Origin: Polaribacter reichenbachii | GTDB taxonomy: Bacteria > Bacteroidota > Bacteroidia > Flavobacteriales > Flavobacteriaceae | Reading direction: 5' to 3' | Assembly: GCF_001975665.1 (NCBI RefSeq) | Contig: NZ_CP019419.1 | Span: 2,897,501 to 2,961,500, forward strand | Length of the DNA stretch: 64,000 nucleotides | In this document: positions 32,493 through 42,178 of the stretch, in pieces | Layout: each line of letters begins with the position of its first letter | Numbering within the stretch: the stretch's first letter is position 1 | Translations under genes and position numbers: made by a program | Notes under the pieces: model-generated | What the model was told of the DNA's origin: nothing | Database searches by the model: none | Seen by the model: only the letters and a program-made list of their open reading frames with translations

Positions 32493-33584
32493 ATGAAAAT
32501 AATTGATTGGTACATATTAAAACGATTTTTGGTAACATTTTTGTTTACCCTTTTGGTTTTAATTCCTATTGCAATTGCTATTGATATTGCAGAAAAAATT
32601 GATAACTTTTTAGAACATGCAGATTTAAGTTTTTATCAAATTGTAGATGAATATTACAAGAATTTTATCATCTATTATACCAATACTTTTATGCCTTTGG
32701 CATTATTTATAGCTGTAATTTTATTTACATCTAAACTTTCTAATAACACCGAAATTATTGCCATAAATAATGCAAAAGTTTCATTTACACGTTTTTTGTA
32801 TCCTTATTTTATTGGGGCAACATTAATTACAATTTTATCTTTGGTAATGAACCATTTTGTGGTTCCTCAAAGTAGTTCTACCAGGAAAAAGTTCGAGAAA
32901 GAGTATATTAATGGTAATAGACAAAAACACGAATTTAAATACATTAACGATTTTAGTTTACAGCTAACAGATAGTACTTATATTTTTATTAGAAATTATA
33001 ATACCGAAAATAATAGAGGTTACGATTTTTCTTCTGAGTTGTATGATGGTATTGAGCTAAAAACAAAATTGGTTGCAGATAACATAAAATATAATAAAAA
33101 AGATTCTACTTTTAGATTACAAAATTGGCGTTTAAGAAAAATTTACGATCAAAGAGATAGTATTTTTTTAGGCGATAAAATTGATACTGTTTTTAATTTT
33201 ACACCTAGAGATTTAATTTATAAATCGGCATTATCACAAGAAATGCCTTCTGATGAATTGTATAAATTTATTAAAGTTTCAGAAAAAAGAGGTGTTAAAA
33301 ATCTAAATGCTTATTTAGTAGAGTTTTATAAAAGAACGAGTTTACCTATTGCATCTTATATTTTAACAATTATTGCAGTGGCTCTGGCTTTTAGAAAAAG
33401 AAGAGGAGGAACCGGAGTTAACTTAGCCATAGGTTTTGGTATGATGTTTTTCTATGTTTTTCTATTAAAAGTATCCGAAGTTTTAGGAGGAGTTGCTGGT
33501 GTAAATCCGCTTTTATATGTTTGGATGCCTAATTTCTTTTTCGGTTGTATTGCCATTTATTTGTATTTAAATGCAAGAAAGTAG
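32493..33584 (+). CDS. lptG: LptF/LptG-family LPS export permease
   Basis: A 363-residue membrane subunit of the LptBFG ABC exporter that extracts lipopolysaccharide from the inner membrane. The YjgP/YjgQ pattern is present: an N-terminal IIDWYILKRFLVTFLFTLLVL helix, two further helices to about residue 120, a periplasmic beta-jellyroll (about 130-275) and three C-terminal helices with LAIGFGMMFFYVFLLKVSEVLGG. LptF and LptG cannot be told apart surely; the symbol is a working one. The next gene overlaps its 3' end by 14 nt. Confidence 0.88.
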   Translation: MKIIDWYILKRFLVTFLFTLLVLIPIAIAIDIAEKIDNFLEHADLSFYQIVDEYYKNFIIYYTNTFMPLALFIAVILFTSKLSNNTEIIAINNAKVSFTRFLYPYFIGATLITILSLVMNHFVVPQSSSTRKKFEKEYINGNRQKHEFKYINDFSLQLTDSTYIFIRNYNTENNRGYDFSSELYDGIELKTKLVADNIKYNKKDSTFRLQNWRLRKIYDQRDSIFLGDKIDTVFNFTPRDLIYKSALSQEMPSDELYKFIKVSEKRGVKNLNAYLVEFYKRTSLPIASYILTIIAVALAFRKRRGGTGVNLAIGFGMMFFYVFLLKVSEVLGGVAGVNPLLYVWMPNFFFGCIAIYLYLNARK

Positions 33585-34485
33585 ATTAAAAAATTATTTA
33601 CTATTACACCTTGTTGTTTTTATTTGGGGTTTTACAGCTATTCTTGGAGCTTTAATTACGATTGATGCAATTCCGTTAGTTTTTTTTAGAATGACGCTGG
33701 CAGTAGTTTTTATTGCACTTTATTTTATTTTTAAAAAGAAGTCTTTTAAAGTTGATAAAAAAGGACTAACTAAATTTTTGTTTACTGGTATTATAATTGC
33801 CACACATTGGATTTTCTTCTTTAAAGCCATTAAAGTTTCTAACGTATCTGTTGCGCTGGTAACAATGAGTACAGCTGCTTTTTTTACATCATTAATAGAA
33901 CCAATTTTTTTTAAACGAAAAATTAAAGCCTTAGAAATTCTTTTAGGTTTACTAGTAATTTTGGGTCTTTACATTATTTTTAACTTTGAAAGTGAATACA
34001 AATTAGGAATTATTTATGCATTAATTTCCTCTTTTTTAGGGTCTTTATTTTCTGTTTTAAATGGTTTATTTATCAAAAAATATGATGCCAATAGAATATC
34101 TTTTTACCAACTTTTATTTGGTACTTTATTTGTAACAATATATCTACTTGTTAACAATCAGTTTTCTATATCTTTTTTTGATTTAAAACAATCAGATTGG
34201 ATATATCTTTTTATTCTAAGTAGTGTTTGTACAGCATATGCATTTATAATTTCTGTTCAAGTAATGAAATATCTATCACCATATACAGTAATTATTACCA
34301 ACAATTTAGAGCCAATTTATGCTATTATTTTAGCATTGTTTATTTTTGGTGATAAAGAAAAAATGAATTCTGAATTTTATTTGGGTGCCACCATTGTTTT
34401 AGGTGTTGTTTTGTTAAACGGTATTCTAAAGAATAAATCAGCAATTAAACAGAAAGCTAAATTAAGGTTAAAGCCAAAAAAGTAA
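33571..34485 (+). CDS. EamA/DMT-family transporter
   Basis: A 304-residue protein with ten hydrophobic helices made of two EamA repeats: FIWGFTAILGALITIDAIPLVFFRMTLAVVFIALY (about 17-51) and, in the second half, LISSFLGSLFSVLNGLFIKKYDANRISFYQLLFG. Such transporters move amino acids, nucleotides or drugs; the substrate is open. Its start lies 14 nt within the LptG gene, so translation is coupled. The positively charged tail (KQKAKLRLKPKK) is short. accA follows after 73 bp. Confidence 0.88.
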   Translation: MQESRLKNYLLLHLVVFIWGFTAILGALITIDAIPLVFFRMTLAVVFIALYFIFKKKSFKVDKKGLTKFLFTGIIIATHWIFFFKAIKVSNVSVALVTMSTAAFFTSLIEPIFFKRKIKALEILLGLLVILGLYIIFNFESEYKLGIIYALISSFLGSLFSVLNGLFIKKYDANRISFYQLLFGTLFVTIYLLVNNQFSISFFDLKQSDWIYLFILSSVCTAYAFIISVQVMKYLSPYTVIITNNLEPIYAIILALFIFGDKEKMNSEFYLGATIVLGVVLLNGILKNKSAIKQKAKLRLKPKK

Positions 34486-34516
34486 AATGAATTTGCTATA
34501 AAAGCAATTTTTATAG

Positions 34517-34524
34517 TATGTTTG
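34517..34524 (+). promoter_or_regulatory. Putative -7 promoter box for accA
   Basis: TATGTTTG, exact TAnnTTTG, 34 bp before the accA ATG and downstream of the transporter gene. Confidence 0.45.
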
Positions 34525-34558
34525 TTAATCGAAATAACTTAATCAAAGTAACTACAAA

Positions 34559-35512
34559 ATGGAATATTTAGATTTTGAAATGCCAATAAAAGAGCTTGAA
34601 GATCAACTTCAAAAATGTCAGATTATTGGTGAAGAAAGTGATGTAGATGTTACAGCTACTTGTAAAAAAATAGAAAAAAAATTAGCAACTGCTAAAAAAG
34701 ATATTTACAAAAATTTAACGCCTTGGCAAAGAGTTCAATTATCTAGACATCCAAGCAGACCTTATACTTTAGATTATATCGAAGCTATTTGTGGAGATAC
34801 TTTTATGGAGTTACATGGAGATAGAAATGTAAAAGATGATAAAGCTATGATTGGTGGTTTAGGTAAAATTGGCGACCAATCGTTTATGTTTATTGGTCAA
34901 CAAAAAGGGTATAATACCAAAACACGCCAGTATCGAAATTTTGGTATGGCAAACCCAGAAGGTTATAGAAAAGCTTTGCGTTTAATGAAAATGGCAGAGA
35001 AATTTGGTATCCCTGTGGTTACTTTGTTAGATACACCTGGAGCTTACCCTGGTTTAGAAGCAGAAGAACGTGGACAAGGAGAAGCTATTGCTAGAAATAT
35101 TCTAGAAATGACACGTTTAAAAACACCAATTATAACCATTGTTATTGGTGAAGGAGCTTCTGGTGGAGCAGTTGGTATTGGAGTAGGAGATAGAGTTTAT
35201 ATGATGGAAAATACTTGGTATACCGTAATTTCTCCTGAATCTTGTTCTTCTATTTTATGGCGTAGTTGGGAGTTTAAAGAGCAAGCAGCCGCCGCTTTAA
35301 AATTAACGGGTACAGATATGAAAAAGTTAAAGTTAATTGATGGTATCATTAAAGAACCAGTTGGTGGTGCACATGCAGATAGAGCTGGAGCTTTTGCAAT
35401 GGTAAAAGAGCAAATAATTACCGCTTTTGATGAATTAAAAGATTTATCTGATACTGATTTGGTAATGCAAAGAATGGATAAATATGCTGATATGGGTGTA
35501 TATAAAGAGTAA
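34559..35512 (+). CDS. accA: Acetyl-CoA carboxylase carboxyltransferase subunit alpha
   Basis: Forms with AccD the carboxyltransferase that makes malonyl-CoA for fatty acid synthesis. The 317 residues are the normal length. The N-terminal helix [60 protein letters not shown] and [39 protein letters not shown] are the family's core motifs. It has its own promoter box and ends at a strong terminator. Confidence 0.98.
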   Translation: MEYLDFEMPIKELEDQLQKCQIIGEESDVDVTATCKKIEKKLATAKKDIYKNLTPWQRVQLSRHPSRPYTLDYIEAICGDTFMELHGDRNVKDDKAMIGGLGKIGDQSFMFIGQQKGYNTKTRQYRNFGMANPEGYRKALRLMKMAEKFGIPVVTLLDTPGAYPGLEAEERGQGEAIARNILEMTRLKTPIITIVIGEGASGGAVGIGVGDRVYMMENTWYTVISPESCSSILWRSWEFKEQAAAALKLTGTDMKKLKLIDGIIKEPVGGAHADRAGAFAMVKEQIITAFDELKDLSDTDLVMQRMDKYADMGVYKE

Positions 35513-35533
35513 AGTATTCTATAAATAAATAGA

Positions 35534-35570
35534 AAAAAAGCGAAATTCTTAATTGAATTTCGCTTTTTTT
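35534..35570. terminator. Rho-independent terminator after accA
   Basis: Stem AAGCGAAATTC/GAATTTCGCTT (11 bp, longer with the A/T flanks) with a short loop TTAATT and a run of T on the plus strand. Confidence 0.85.
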
Positions 35571-35715
35571 ATGGGTTTAGTTTTTTCTAAATCTTTACTA
35601 ATATTATATTCGACTATAGTTAAATGTTTTTAAACTATGATGCTCTTTTTAATTCACAATAAATTAAGAAATTTGGAATAGCATTAAGCTATAAACCATA
35701 TAAAATCCTTAAATT

Positions 35716-35922
35716 ATGTTTAAAAACACTTTACAACAGATTTTCCTTTTATCAATTACAGCTATATTACTTTATAAAACTGGGCAATATATGATTCATT
35801 TAAATGATATTAATTCATTTTTAGACTTTGGTGTAATTGCTGTATTCTTTTTCTCTTTTATCTTATTTATGAATTATTTCGTAAGATTAGCGAACAAACT
35901 TTTTAGAGGGTTTAGCTTTTAA
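35716..35922 (+). CDS. Small membrane protein of unknown function
   Basis: A 68-residue ORF with two hydrophobic helices (about 6-28 and 36-57) linked by HLNDINSFLDFG and a basic C-terminal end (VRLANKLFRGFSF). It fits between the accA terminator and the convergent TlpA-like gene, 6 bp from the latter's stop, and has no rival reading frame of interest. The composition is that of a real inner-membrane protein, but no family was recognised. Confidence 0.55.
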   Translation: MFKNTLQQIFLLSITAILLYKTGQYMIHLNDINSFLDFGVIAVFFFSFILFMNYFVRLANKLFRGFSF

Positions 35923-35928
35923 ATTCCA

Positions 35929-36963
35929 CTAAATACCTAAAGAAGTAAATAAAGATTTTAAATTTGGATCAGAAGGTCTTGGTGCATTTGCATTTACTAT
36001 GTTACCTTGAGGATCAATTAAGATAAATCTAGGAATTCCGCTAATTTGATAATCTTGCTGAAAAGAATAATCTTGTCCTGCCCATAATTGAACACCAGAC
36101 ATATTTCTCTTTTTTACAAAATCACGCCATTTTTTTTCTGCAGCTTCCCAAGAACCACCACTTCTTCTAGATTCATCCGTAGAAATACTTACAAAAGTTA
36201 TATTTTTATTATGATATTCTTTTTCTAAAGCTTGTAAATATGGAATTTGCTGAATACAAGGTCCACACCAAGTTGCCCAAACATCAATATAAACGTACTT
36301 ACCCTTAAAAGAATTTAAAGATTTTGTACCTCCTTTTATATCAACATAATTTTCGAATGTTGGTGATGGTCTTCCTTTAGCCATCATTCTATTTTGAGCA
36401 TAAGCATTATCAAAATAAGTAACAATTTGTTGATTCTGTTGTTTTATAGAAGTGTATAAAGCTGTATCAATATTATTATAAGAATCTAAAATACTATCAA
36501 AATCAGCTTTTATTTTATCTACTTTTTTTCTGAAAGCTTTTTGCTCTAAATCTAAAATTAATTGTGGATTTCCCATTTTCTGACTTCTCTCAATCTGAGC
36601 CAAAATAAAGTTACTGTTAGATGCGCCTTCTCCAGAAAATTTAATGCTTTCTAAAAAAGTATCAGTATTAGTATTTAAAGAAAGGTTATATCCGTTTTTT
36701 AAATAAATAGGCGCTCTTTTGTTAGAGCTAGTAAGTAATGTATAAATTTCTCCTTTATTGTCTTTTAGTTTTAAAGTGTCTTTAAAACTACCATCAGTAT
36801 TAATTTTTATTTCTTTGATAATTCCTTTTCTGTCTGCAATAGAAATAATAGAATCTTTACTGTTTTCTAGTTTTCCAGATATTGTAAGATACTCTTTTGG
36901 CTGCTCTTGGCTACAAGCCACCATCATTAATAAACCAAAAAGTATTGTGCTAATTTTCTTCAT
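35929..36963 (-). CDS. TlpA-like thioredoxin-fold lipoprotein
   Basis: 344 residues. A lipobox (LLMMVAC, Cys17) follows the signal peptide. Residues about 25-110 form a DUF4369-type N-terminal domain (YLTISGKLENSKDSIISI...), then a helical linker, and a C-terminal thioredoxin domain (about 200-344) with the redox motif WCGPC in DVWATWCGPCIQQIPYL and the cis-Pro in SGIPRFILID. It is a periplasm-facing thiol-disulfide oxidoreductase; the substrate is unknown. This domain order is common in Bacteroidetes. It has its own promoter box at 36985-36992. Confidence 0.93.
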   Translation of the reverse strand: MKKISTILFGLLMMVACSQEQPKEYLTISGKLENSKDSIISIADRKGIIKEIKINTDGSFKDTLKLKDNKGEIYTLLTSSNKRAPIYLKNGYNLSLNTNTDTFLESIKFSGEGASNSNFILAQIERSQKMGNPQLILDLEQKAFRKKVDKIKADFDSILDSYNNIDTALYTSIKQQNQQIVTYFDNAYAQNRMMAKGRPSPTFENYVDIKGGTKSLNSFKGKYVYIDVWATWCGPCIQQIPYLQALEKEYHNKNITFVSISTDESRRSGGSWEAAEKKWRDFVKKRNMSGVQLWAGQDYSFQQDYQISGIPRFILIDPQGNIVNANAPRPSDPNLKSLFTSLGI

Positions 36964-36984
36964 TTTTTAATTTCAAATTTGTTG

Positions 36985-36992
36985 CAAATATA
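36985..36992 (-). promoter_or_regulatory. Putative -7 box of the TlpA-like gene
   Basis: TATATTTG on the minus strand, exact TAnnTTTG, 22 bp before the ATG. Confidence 0.5.
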
Positions 36993-37080
36993 AAACATTA
37001 ACAGGCATATGGTTGTTAAAATAATTGATGGATTTCGTTAATATGTTTAAGGTTAGTACAACATTTTATGTCTAACAAAA

Positions 37081-37110
37081 AAAATCCTGATTGTAATAAT
37101 CAGGATTTTT
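37081..37110. terminator. Terminator of the deaminase gene
   Basis: Stem AAATCCTGATT/AATCAGGATTT around loop GTAAT; A/T runs on both sides, so it can work in both directions. It lies just past the stop of the minus-strand deaminase. Confidence 0.8.
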
Positions 37111-37113
37111 AAA

Positions 37114-37593
37114 TTAATATTCAATTTTATCTTGTTTTTCGCTCCATTTTTGAAATGGCTCTAAAGCAATTTCTCGACCAACTTGCTCAAATTTGATACT
37201 TCTTTTTTCGTATGGTAATGGTATTTCTTTATAGATAAATTCATCATCAAAACCAATATTTGCAGCATCTTGTTGATTACTTCCATAATATACTTTATCT
37301 GGTCTTGCCCAATAAATTGCACCTAAACACATAGGGCAAGGCTCGCAAGAAGTATAAATAATACAACCATCTAACTGAAAAGAACCTACTTTTTTACAAG
37401 CATCTCTAATTGCAGTAACTTCTGCGTGGGCAGTTGGGTCATTTGTAGAGGTTACTTTGTTATTTCCACGCCCAATAATTTCTCCGTCTTTTACTACAAT
37501 ACATCCAAAAGGTCCGCCTTCATTATTGTTCATTCCTTTTAAAGCTGCTTTTACAGCTTCACTCATAAATTCTTCGTGATTGTTCATCTTCAT
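37114..37593 (-). CDS. guaD: Guanine deaminase (CDA-fold)
   Basis: A 159-residue zinc-dependent deaminase, likely turning guanine to xanthine as in Bacillus GuaD. The zinc site is HAE (His in PTAHAEVTAIR) plus PCPMC; the C-terminal part FDDEFIYKEIPLPYEKRSIKF...EPFQKWSEK matches the domain-swapped GuaD tail rather than TadA. A Met two codons after the first (MKMNN) is an alternative start. No other purine salvage gene is adjacent. Substrate is inferred from the closest family, so a broader nucleoside deaminase is possible. Confidence 0.85.
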   Translation of the reverse strand: MKMNNHEEFMSEAVKAALKGMNNNEGGPFGCIVVKDGEIIGRGNNKVTSTNDPTAHAEVTAIRDACKKVGSFQLDGCIIYTSCEPCPMCLGAIYWARPDKVYYGSNQQDAANIGFDDEFIYKEIPLPYEKRSIKFEQVGREIALEPFQKWSEKQDKIEY

Positions 37594-37630
37594 TTTCTAT
37601 TATTATGATTTAATTTTTTTAGCCAAAAAA

Positions 37631-37653
37631 AAGCTGCATTAATGATGCAGCTT
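37631..37653 (-). terminator. Terminator of fumC
   Basis: Stem AAGCTGCAT/ATGCAGCTT; on the minus strand it is followed by a run of T. It lies 25 bp past the fumC stop. Confidence 0.8.
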
Positions 37654-37677
37654 TAAGAGATTGTAAAATTAATATTT

Positions 37678-39078
37678 TTATTTTAAACTACCAGTCATTG
37701 CTGCAGGTTTTACCCATTCGTCATATTGTTCTGGAGTTACATAACCCAAACGTACAGCTTCTTCTTTTAAAGTTGTTCCGTTTTGGTGTGCAGTATTTGC
37801 AATTTCTGCAGCTTTATAATACCCTATTTTTGTATTTAAAGCAGTAACTAACATTAGCGAGTTGTTTACTAATTCTGTAATTCTTGAGCGATTTGGCTCT
37901 ATACCAGCAGCACAATTATCTGTAAATGAAACACAAGCATCACCAATTAATTGAGCAGATTGTAAAACGTTTGCGGCCATCATTGGTTTAAAAACGTTTA
38001 ACTCATAATGCCCTTGAGTACCACCCACAGTTACAGCAACATCATTACCCATAACTTGTGCACAAACCATTGTCATTGCTTCACATTGTGTTGGGTTTAC
38101 TTTACCTGGCATAATAGAAGATCCTGGCTCGTTTGCAGGTATAATAATTTCTCCAATTCCAGATCTTGGCCCAGAAGCCATTAAACGAATATCGTTTGCA
38201 ATTTTATTTAAAGAAACAGCAACTTGTTTTAAAGCGCCATGGGTTTCTACTAAAGCATCGTGTGCAGCTAAAGCTTCGAATTTGTTTTCTGCAGTTACAA
38301 AAGGCAAACCTGTAAATTCTGCAATATATTTTGCTACTAAAACATCATAACCTGCAGGCGTATTTAAACCTGTACCAACAGCTGTACCACCTAAAGCTAA
38401 TTGAGATAAATGCTCTAATGTGTTTTTTAATGCTTTTAAACCAAAGTTTAATTGTGCAACATAACCAGAAAATTCTTGACCTAATGTAAGTGGAGTAGCA
38501 TCCATTAAATGCGTTCTACCAATTTTTACAACATCGTTAAAAGCTTCTGATTTTGCTTGTAAAGTATCTCTAAGTTTAATAATTCCAGGAATTGTAGTTT
38601 CTACAATTTTTTTATAAGCAGCAATGTGCATACCTGTAGGAAAAGTATCGTTAGATGATTGCGATTTATTTACATCATCATTTGGTTGAATGGTTTTTTC
38701 GCCTTCACCAATTACTTTACCAGCAATTTCATGAGCTCTGTTAGCAATAACTTCGTTCACATTCATATTAGATTGTGTACCAGAACCAGTTTGCCAAATT
38801 ACTAAAGGAAATTGATCATTGTGTTTACCTTCTAAAATTTCATCACAAACTTTTGCAATTAAATCTCTTTTTTCTGCGGCCATTACACCTAACTCTGTGT
38901 TTGTATACGCTGCAGCTTTTTTAAGATAGGCAAAACCATAAACAACTTCTAAAGGCATTGATGCAGCAGGACCAATTTTAAAGTTATTTCTAGAACGTTC
39001 AGTTTGTGCTCCCCAGTATTTATCTGCTGGCACATTTACTTTACCCATTGTGTCTTTCTCTACTCTGTATTTCGTCAT
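37678..39078 (-). CDS. fumC: Class II fumarate hydratase
   Basis: The iron-independent fumarase of the TCA cycle, reversibly hydrating fumarate to malate. The 466 residues are the normal length. [17 protein letters not shown] (about 14-30), the GSGTQSNMN motif (about 97-105), [17 protein letters not shown] (His near 188) and the signature [11 protein letters not shown] (about 317-327, catalytic Ser) are all present. It is monocistronic, with a -7 box upstream and a terminator downstream. Confidence 0.98.
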   Translation of the reverse strand: MTKYRVEKDTMGKVNVPADKYWGAQTERSRNNFKIGPAASMPLEVVYGFAYLKKAAAYTNTELGVMAAEKRDLIAKVCDEILEGKHNDQFPLVIWQTGSGTQSNMNVNEVIANRAHEIAGKVIGEGEKTIQPNDDVNKSQSSNDTFPTGMHIAAYKKIVETTIPGIIKLRDTLQAKSEAFNDVVKIGRTHLMDATPLTLGQEFSGYVAQLNFGLKALKNTLEHLSQLALGGTAVGTGLNTPAGYDVLVAKYIAEFTGLPFVTAENKFEALAAHDALVETHGALKQVAVSLNKIANDIRLMASGPRSGIGEIIIPANEPGSSIMPGKVNPTQCEAMTMVCAQVMGNDVAVTVGGTQGHYELNVFKPMMAANVLQSAQLIGDACVSFTDNCAAGIEPNRSRITELVNNSLMLVTALNTKIGYYKAAEIANTAHQNGTTLKEEAVRLGYVTPEQYDEWVKPAAMTGSLK

Positions 39079-39101
39079 TTTTAGTGTAATTTATGATGAA
39101 A

Positions 39102-39109
39102 CAAATTTA
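39102..39109 (-). promoter_or_regulatory. Putative -7 promoter box for fumC
   Basis: TAAATTTG on the minus strand, exact TAnnTTTG, 23 bp before the ATG. Confidence 0.5.
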
Positions 39110-39200
39110 CAAAAAACAATTAGCACAGAATGTTGATAAATGTCATTTTTAGATTGTAAAAAAAAATATTTTTTTGATATGAATTTTTAAAAATTAGTAT

Positions 39201-39208
39201 TATTTTTG
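39201..39208 (+). promoter_or_regulatory. Putative -7 box of the 57-aa gene
   Basis: TATTTTTG, exact TAnnTTTG, 26 bp before the ATG at 39235; a TTG lies 24 bp further upstream (39174-39176), slightly beyond the ideal spacing. Confidence 0.45.
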
Positions 39209-39234
39209 AAAAATTAAAATTTCAAAGTATACAG

Positions 39235-39408
39235 ATGTTAGATTTTTCAGAATTTTCAGGATTAGTTTTATTTATGTTCATTTTTACAGCTGGTTTTTGG
39301 TTGTTAATCTTTTTATTGACATTTGTAGTGCCTTACTGGATTGGAGGAACAATTTGGGAGAATATGAAGTTAAAAAGAGAAGCTAAAAAAGCTGCTGAAG
39401 GTAAGTAG
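39235..39408 (+). CDS. 57-residue single-pass membrane protein
   Basis: I found this small gene by reading the gap between fumC and the next receptor. It codes for 57 residues: an acidic start (MLDFSEFSG), one long hydrophobic helix (about 9-33), VPYWIGGTIWENMK, and a basic Lys/Ala-rich tail (KLKREAKKAAEGK). It has a -7 box upstream and a classical terminator right after the stop, so it is a complete transcription unit. The orientation should be N-out, C-in by the positive-inside rule. I recognise no family and no function; neighbours give no hint. Confidence 0.7.
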   Translation: MLDFSEFSGLVLFMFIFTAGFWLLIFLLTFVVPYWIGGTIWENMKLKREAKKAAEGK

Positions 39409-39433
39409 TTTTATAGCTAAAATATATTATTAT

Positions 39434-39464
39434 AAAAATGCTCGCAATTTGCGAGCATTTTTTT
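39434..39464 (+). terminator. Terminator of the 57-aa gene
   Basis: Stem AAAAATGCTCGC/GCGAGCATTTTT with loop AATTT, followed by T residues, 25 bp past the stop codon. Confidence 0.85.
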
Positions 39465-39556
39465 GTGCTAAAGATTAATGAACAATAGCTTGAATAAGTA
39501 TTTTTTGATACCCTTATTAATTTTTAGTTAATTACTGTACTTTAATATTAGATAAA

Positions 39557-39593
39557 AAAAAATAGCTTACTTAATACAAGTAAACTATTTTTT
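39557..39593 (-). terminator. Terminator of the TonB-type barrel gene
   Basis: A 16-bp inverted repeat (AAAAAATAGCTTACTT and AAGTAAACTATTTTTT) with one C/A discrepancy that becomes a U-G wobble in the minus-strand RNA. It is followed by T residues on that strand. Confidence 0.7.
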
Positions 39594-39618
39594 TAAGTTT
39601 TAGGTTTATAAAAGTGGT

Positions 39619-42081
39619 TTATCCTTCAAATTCTTCACCACCCATTTCTTCTCTATCACCACCTCTTTGGTTTTTCTTTTTCTGATTAAATCTGTAAACA
39701 AAGCTTACACGAATTTGACGTTCTCTCCATTGAAACTCACTGTATTGCTCAAAAACATCTGGAACAGTTGTTGTACTTTGTCTTCTTCGTCCGTTAAAAA
39801 CATCACTTACATTTAAACTTAAAGATGCTTTTTCGTTCCATAAATCTTTACTTGCAGCAATGTTCATTGTAAAAATACCATTACTTGAAGATTGTGCATC
39901 TTCAGAAGCACCTCTAAAATTAGAATTTATTTGTAAATCTGTTTTGCCAGGTAAAGTTAACTTTTGGTTTAATCTGATAAAAAATGTAGTATTTTTAAAA
40001 TCGAAATTTTGAGTAACATTTGTTGTAGTATTTACATAATCTCCTTCAGTAGAAACGTTATATAAATTAAAATCACTATTAATATTCCAAATTTTAAAAG
40101 GTTTATAATTTAATGTAAACTCAAAACCAACTCTTTCTTCTAAAGATAAATTTATTGGAAATCTTCTAATTACAGGATCTCCATTATCTGTAAAATCTCC
40201 TGTGTTTTCTTGTATGTTTTCCCAATTATCGTTACTTCTGTTGTAGTAAATTGATGTACTTAAGGTAAACTTGTTCCATCTTTTTAAGTAACCTAAATCT
40301 AAAGCATCTGTAATAACAGGGTTTAAATCTACGTTACCACTGTAAATATTACTTTCGCTAGAACGACTTGGAAATGGGTTTAGACTTCTACCTCTAGGTC
40401 TTCTAATTCTTCTGTTGTAACCTATTGTCATATTTTCACCATCTTTAAATTCTAAACCGATATTAAGTGTTGGGAAAAGGTTATCATAACTTTTTTTGCT
40501 ACTGCTGTTAGCAGTTTCTTGTTCAATTTCTACAGATGTATTTTCGTAACGCAAACCTGCTAATAAAGAAACTTTATTAAATTTTTGGCCGTATTGAAAA
40601 TATGCTGCATTCACAAATTCTTTATAACCAAATGAATTGTTTAAACCAGTATCTGCTACTAAAGGACCATCAGGAAAAACTTGTCTTTCAGCTAAATAAA
40701 ATTTATTATAAATATCTCTGTAATTACCTCTATAACCAGCTTCGTACTGAATAGATTCACCTACAGGATGTACATAATCTGCTTGTAAAAGAAAACGATC
40801 TTCATCTTGATCTTCGATTACTTGTTCTAAATCGTTTAATAAGTTAGTTTGAGTATCTACTTCTGTAATATTATTTAAAATATCTTCTGTTTCAGTTGAG
40901 TATTGAGTATTTATAGATAGTTTTTTTCCATTACCATCAAAGTTATTTACATAATCTAAAGTGTATTGAATTCTAGTTTCATCTTCAGACTCGTCTTCAG
41001 TTCTAAAAGTAGCTTCATTTATTCCTCCATCAGCATCATATCTGTTAATTTCATTAGAGTTTACATCATCATCATTACCAGAATTATAAATAATGTTACC
41101 AATAATACTTGAGTTTTGACTTAAATAATATTCAGCACCAAAACTTGTAAATACAGATCTACCTAATCTATCAAAATTTCTTTGTTCTGCAACTCTTGCA
41201 TTTGGTGCAGTATCTAAAAAGTAATCAGTATCACTTAATGCATTACCAGGTGTTTCATTATATCTAAAACCTGTATTTGTAAATAGGTTCCATTTTTCAG
41301 TTCTCCAGTTAGCGTTAAAAGCTGTACCCACTCTTGCTGGGTAACCTAAATCTAATTGTAAAGAACCATTAAACCCTGTTAATTTATTTTTTCTTAAAAT
41401 AATATTTAAGATTCCTGCTGTACCTTCTGCATCATATCTTGCAGATGGAGATGTAATAACTTCTACCTTTTCTATAGCTTCTGCTGGTATTTGTCTTAAT
41501 GCATCTGCACCATTTAAACCAACTAAAGCACTTGGTCTACCATCAATTAAAATAGTAACATTTTCATTACCTCTTAAACTTACAGCACCTTCAACATCAA
41601 CTTGAACAGAAGGTACGTTACCTAAAACATCACTGGCACTACCACCACGAATTGATAAATCTTTACCTATATTGAATACTTTTTTATCTAAACGAATATC
41701 TACAGTTGTTTTTTCTGCAATAATAACTACTTCATCCAAAGAGCTTAAATCCTCAGAAAGTTTAATTGTACCTAAGTTTAAGTTTTTAGTAATTTCTTGT
41801 GCAGGGTAGTTTTTAGATTTAAAAGAAATATATTCTATACTAATTATGTATGTTCCTTTTGGAGTTTTAATATTAAAATTACCATCAAAATCTGTAATTC
41901 CACCAGAAACTTTATCGGTTTTGGTGTTTTTTATAACAATGGTTGCATACTCTAAAGGTTGATTAGAGTTTGTGTCGATAACTTTACCAGATATTGAAAC
42001 TTCGTTAGAAGTTGATCCTTGTTGTGCAAATAAAATTGCTGATGATAATAAAAAGCTAAATAGAATAATTTTTTTAATCAA
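39619..42081 (-). CDS. TonB-dependent receptor-like outer-membrane barrel with CarboxypepD_reg domain
   Basis: 820 residues. A signal peptide (1-19, cut after LFAQ) is followed by a CarboxypepD_reg-like domain (about 28-110: VSISGKVIDTNSNQPLEYATIVIKN), a plug domain (about 125-235: IRGGSASDVLGNVPSVQVDVEGAVSLRGN... ILIDGRPSAL...IEKVEVITSPSARYDAEG) and a large barrel of the OMP_b-brl_3 type. The C-terminal 20 residues are hydrophilic (GGDREEMGGEEFEG). It lacks a SusD partner. Ligand unknown; members of this type are induced by metal or peptide stress in some Bacteroidetes, but nothing here proves that. Confidence 0.9.
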   Translation of the reverse strand: MIKKIILFSFLLSSAILFAQQGSTSNEVSISGKVIDTNSNQPLEYATIVIKNTKTDKVSGGITDFDGNFNIKTPKGTYIISIEYISFKSKNYPAQEITKNLNLGTIKLSEDLSSLDEVVIIAEKTTVDIRLDKKVFNIGKDLSIRGGSASDVLGNVPSVQVDVEGAVSLRGNENVTILIDGRPSALVGLNGADALRQIPAEAIEKVEVITSPSARYDAEGTAGILNIILRKNKLTGFNGSLQLDLGYPARVGTAFNANWRTEKWNLFTNTGFRYNETPGNALSDTDYFLDTAPNARVAEQRNFDRLGRSVFTSFGAEYYLSQNSSIIGNIIYNSGNDDDVNSNEINRYDADGGINEATFRTEDESEDETRIQYTLDYVNNFDGNGKKLSINTQYSTETEDILNNITEVDTQTNLLNDLEQVIEDQDEDRFLLQADYVHPVGESIQYEAGYRGNYRDIYNKFYLAERQVFPDGPLVADTGLNNSFGYKEFVNAAYFQYGQKFNKVSLLAGLRYENTSVEIEQETANSSSKKSYDNLFPTLNIGLEFKDGENMTIGYNRRIRRPRGRSLNPFPSRSSESNIYSGNVDLNPVITDALDLGYLKRWNKFTLSTSIYYNRSNDNWENIQENTGDFTDNGDPVIRRFPINLSLEERVGFEFTLNYKPFKIWNINSDFNLYNVSTEGDYVNTTTNVTQNFDFKNTTFFIRLNQKLTLPGKTDLQINSNFRGASEDAQSSSNGIFTMNIAASKDLWNEKASLSLNVSDVFNGRRRQSTTTVPDVFEQYSEFQWRERQIRVSFVYRFNQKKKNQRGGDREEMGGEEFEG

Positions 42082-42178
42082 GACTTGTTGGTTTTTAGTT
42101 TTAGACTACAAAGTTCTATTTAAGTTTAGTTTATATTAGTTAAAAAAAAGTTAAACAAGTTTTTAAAAAAGTTAAGCT

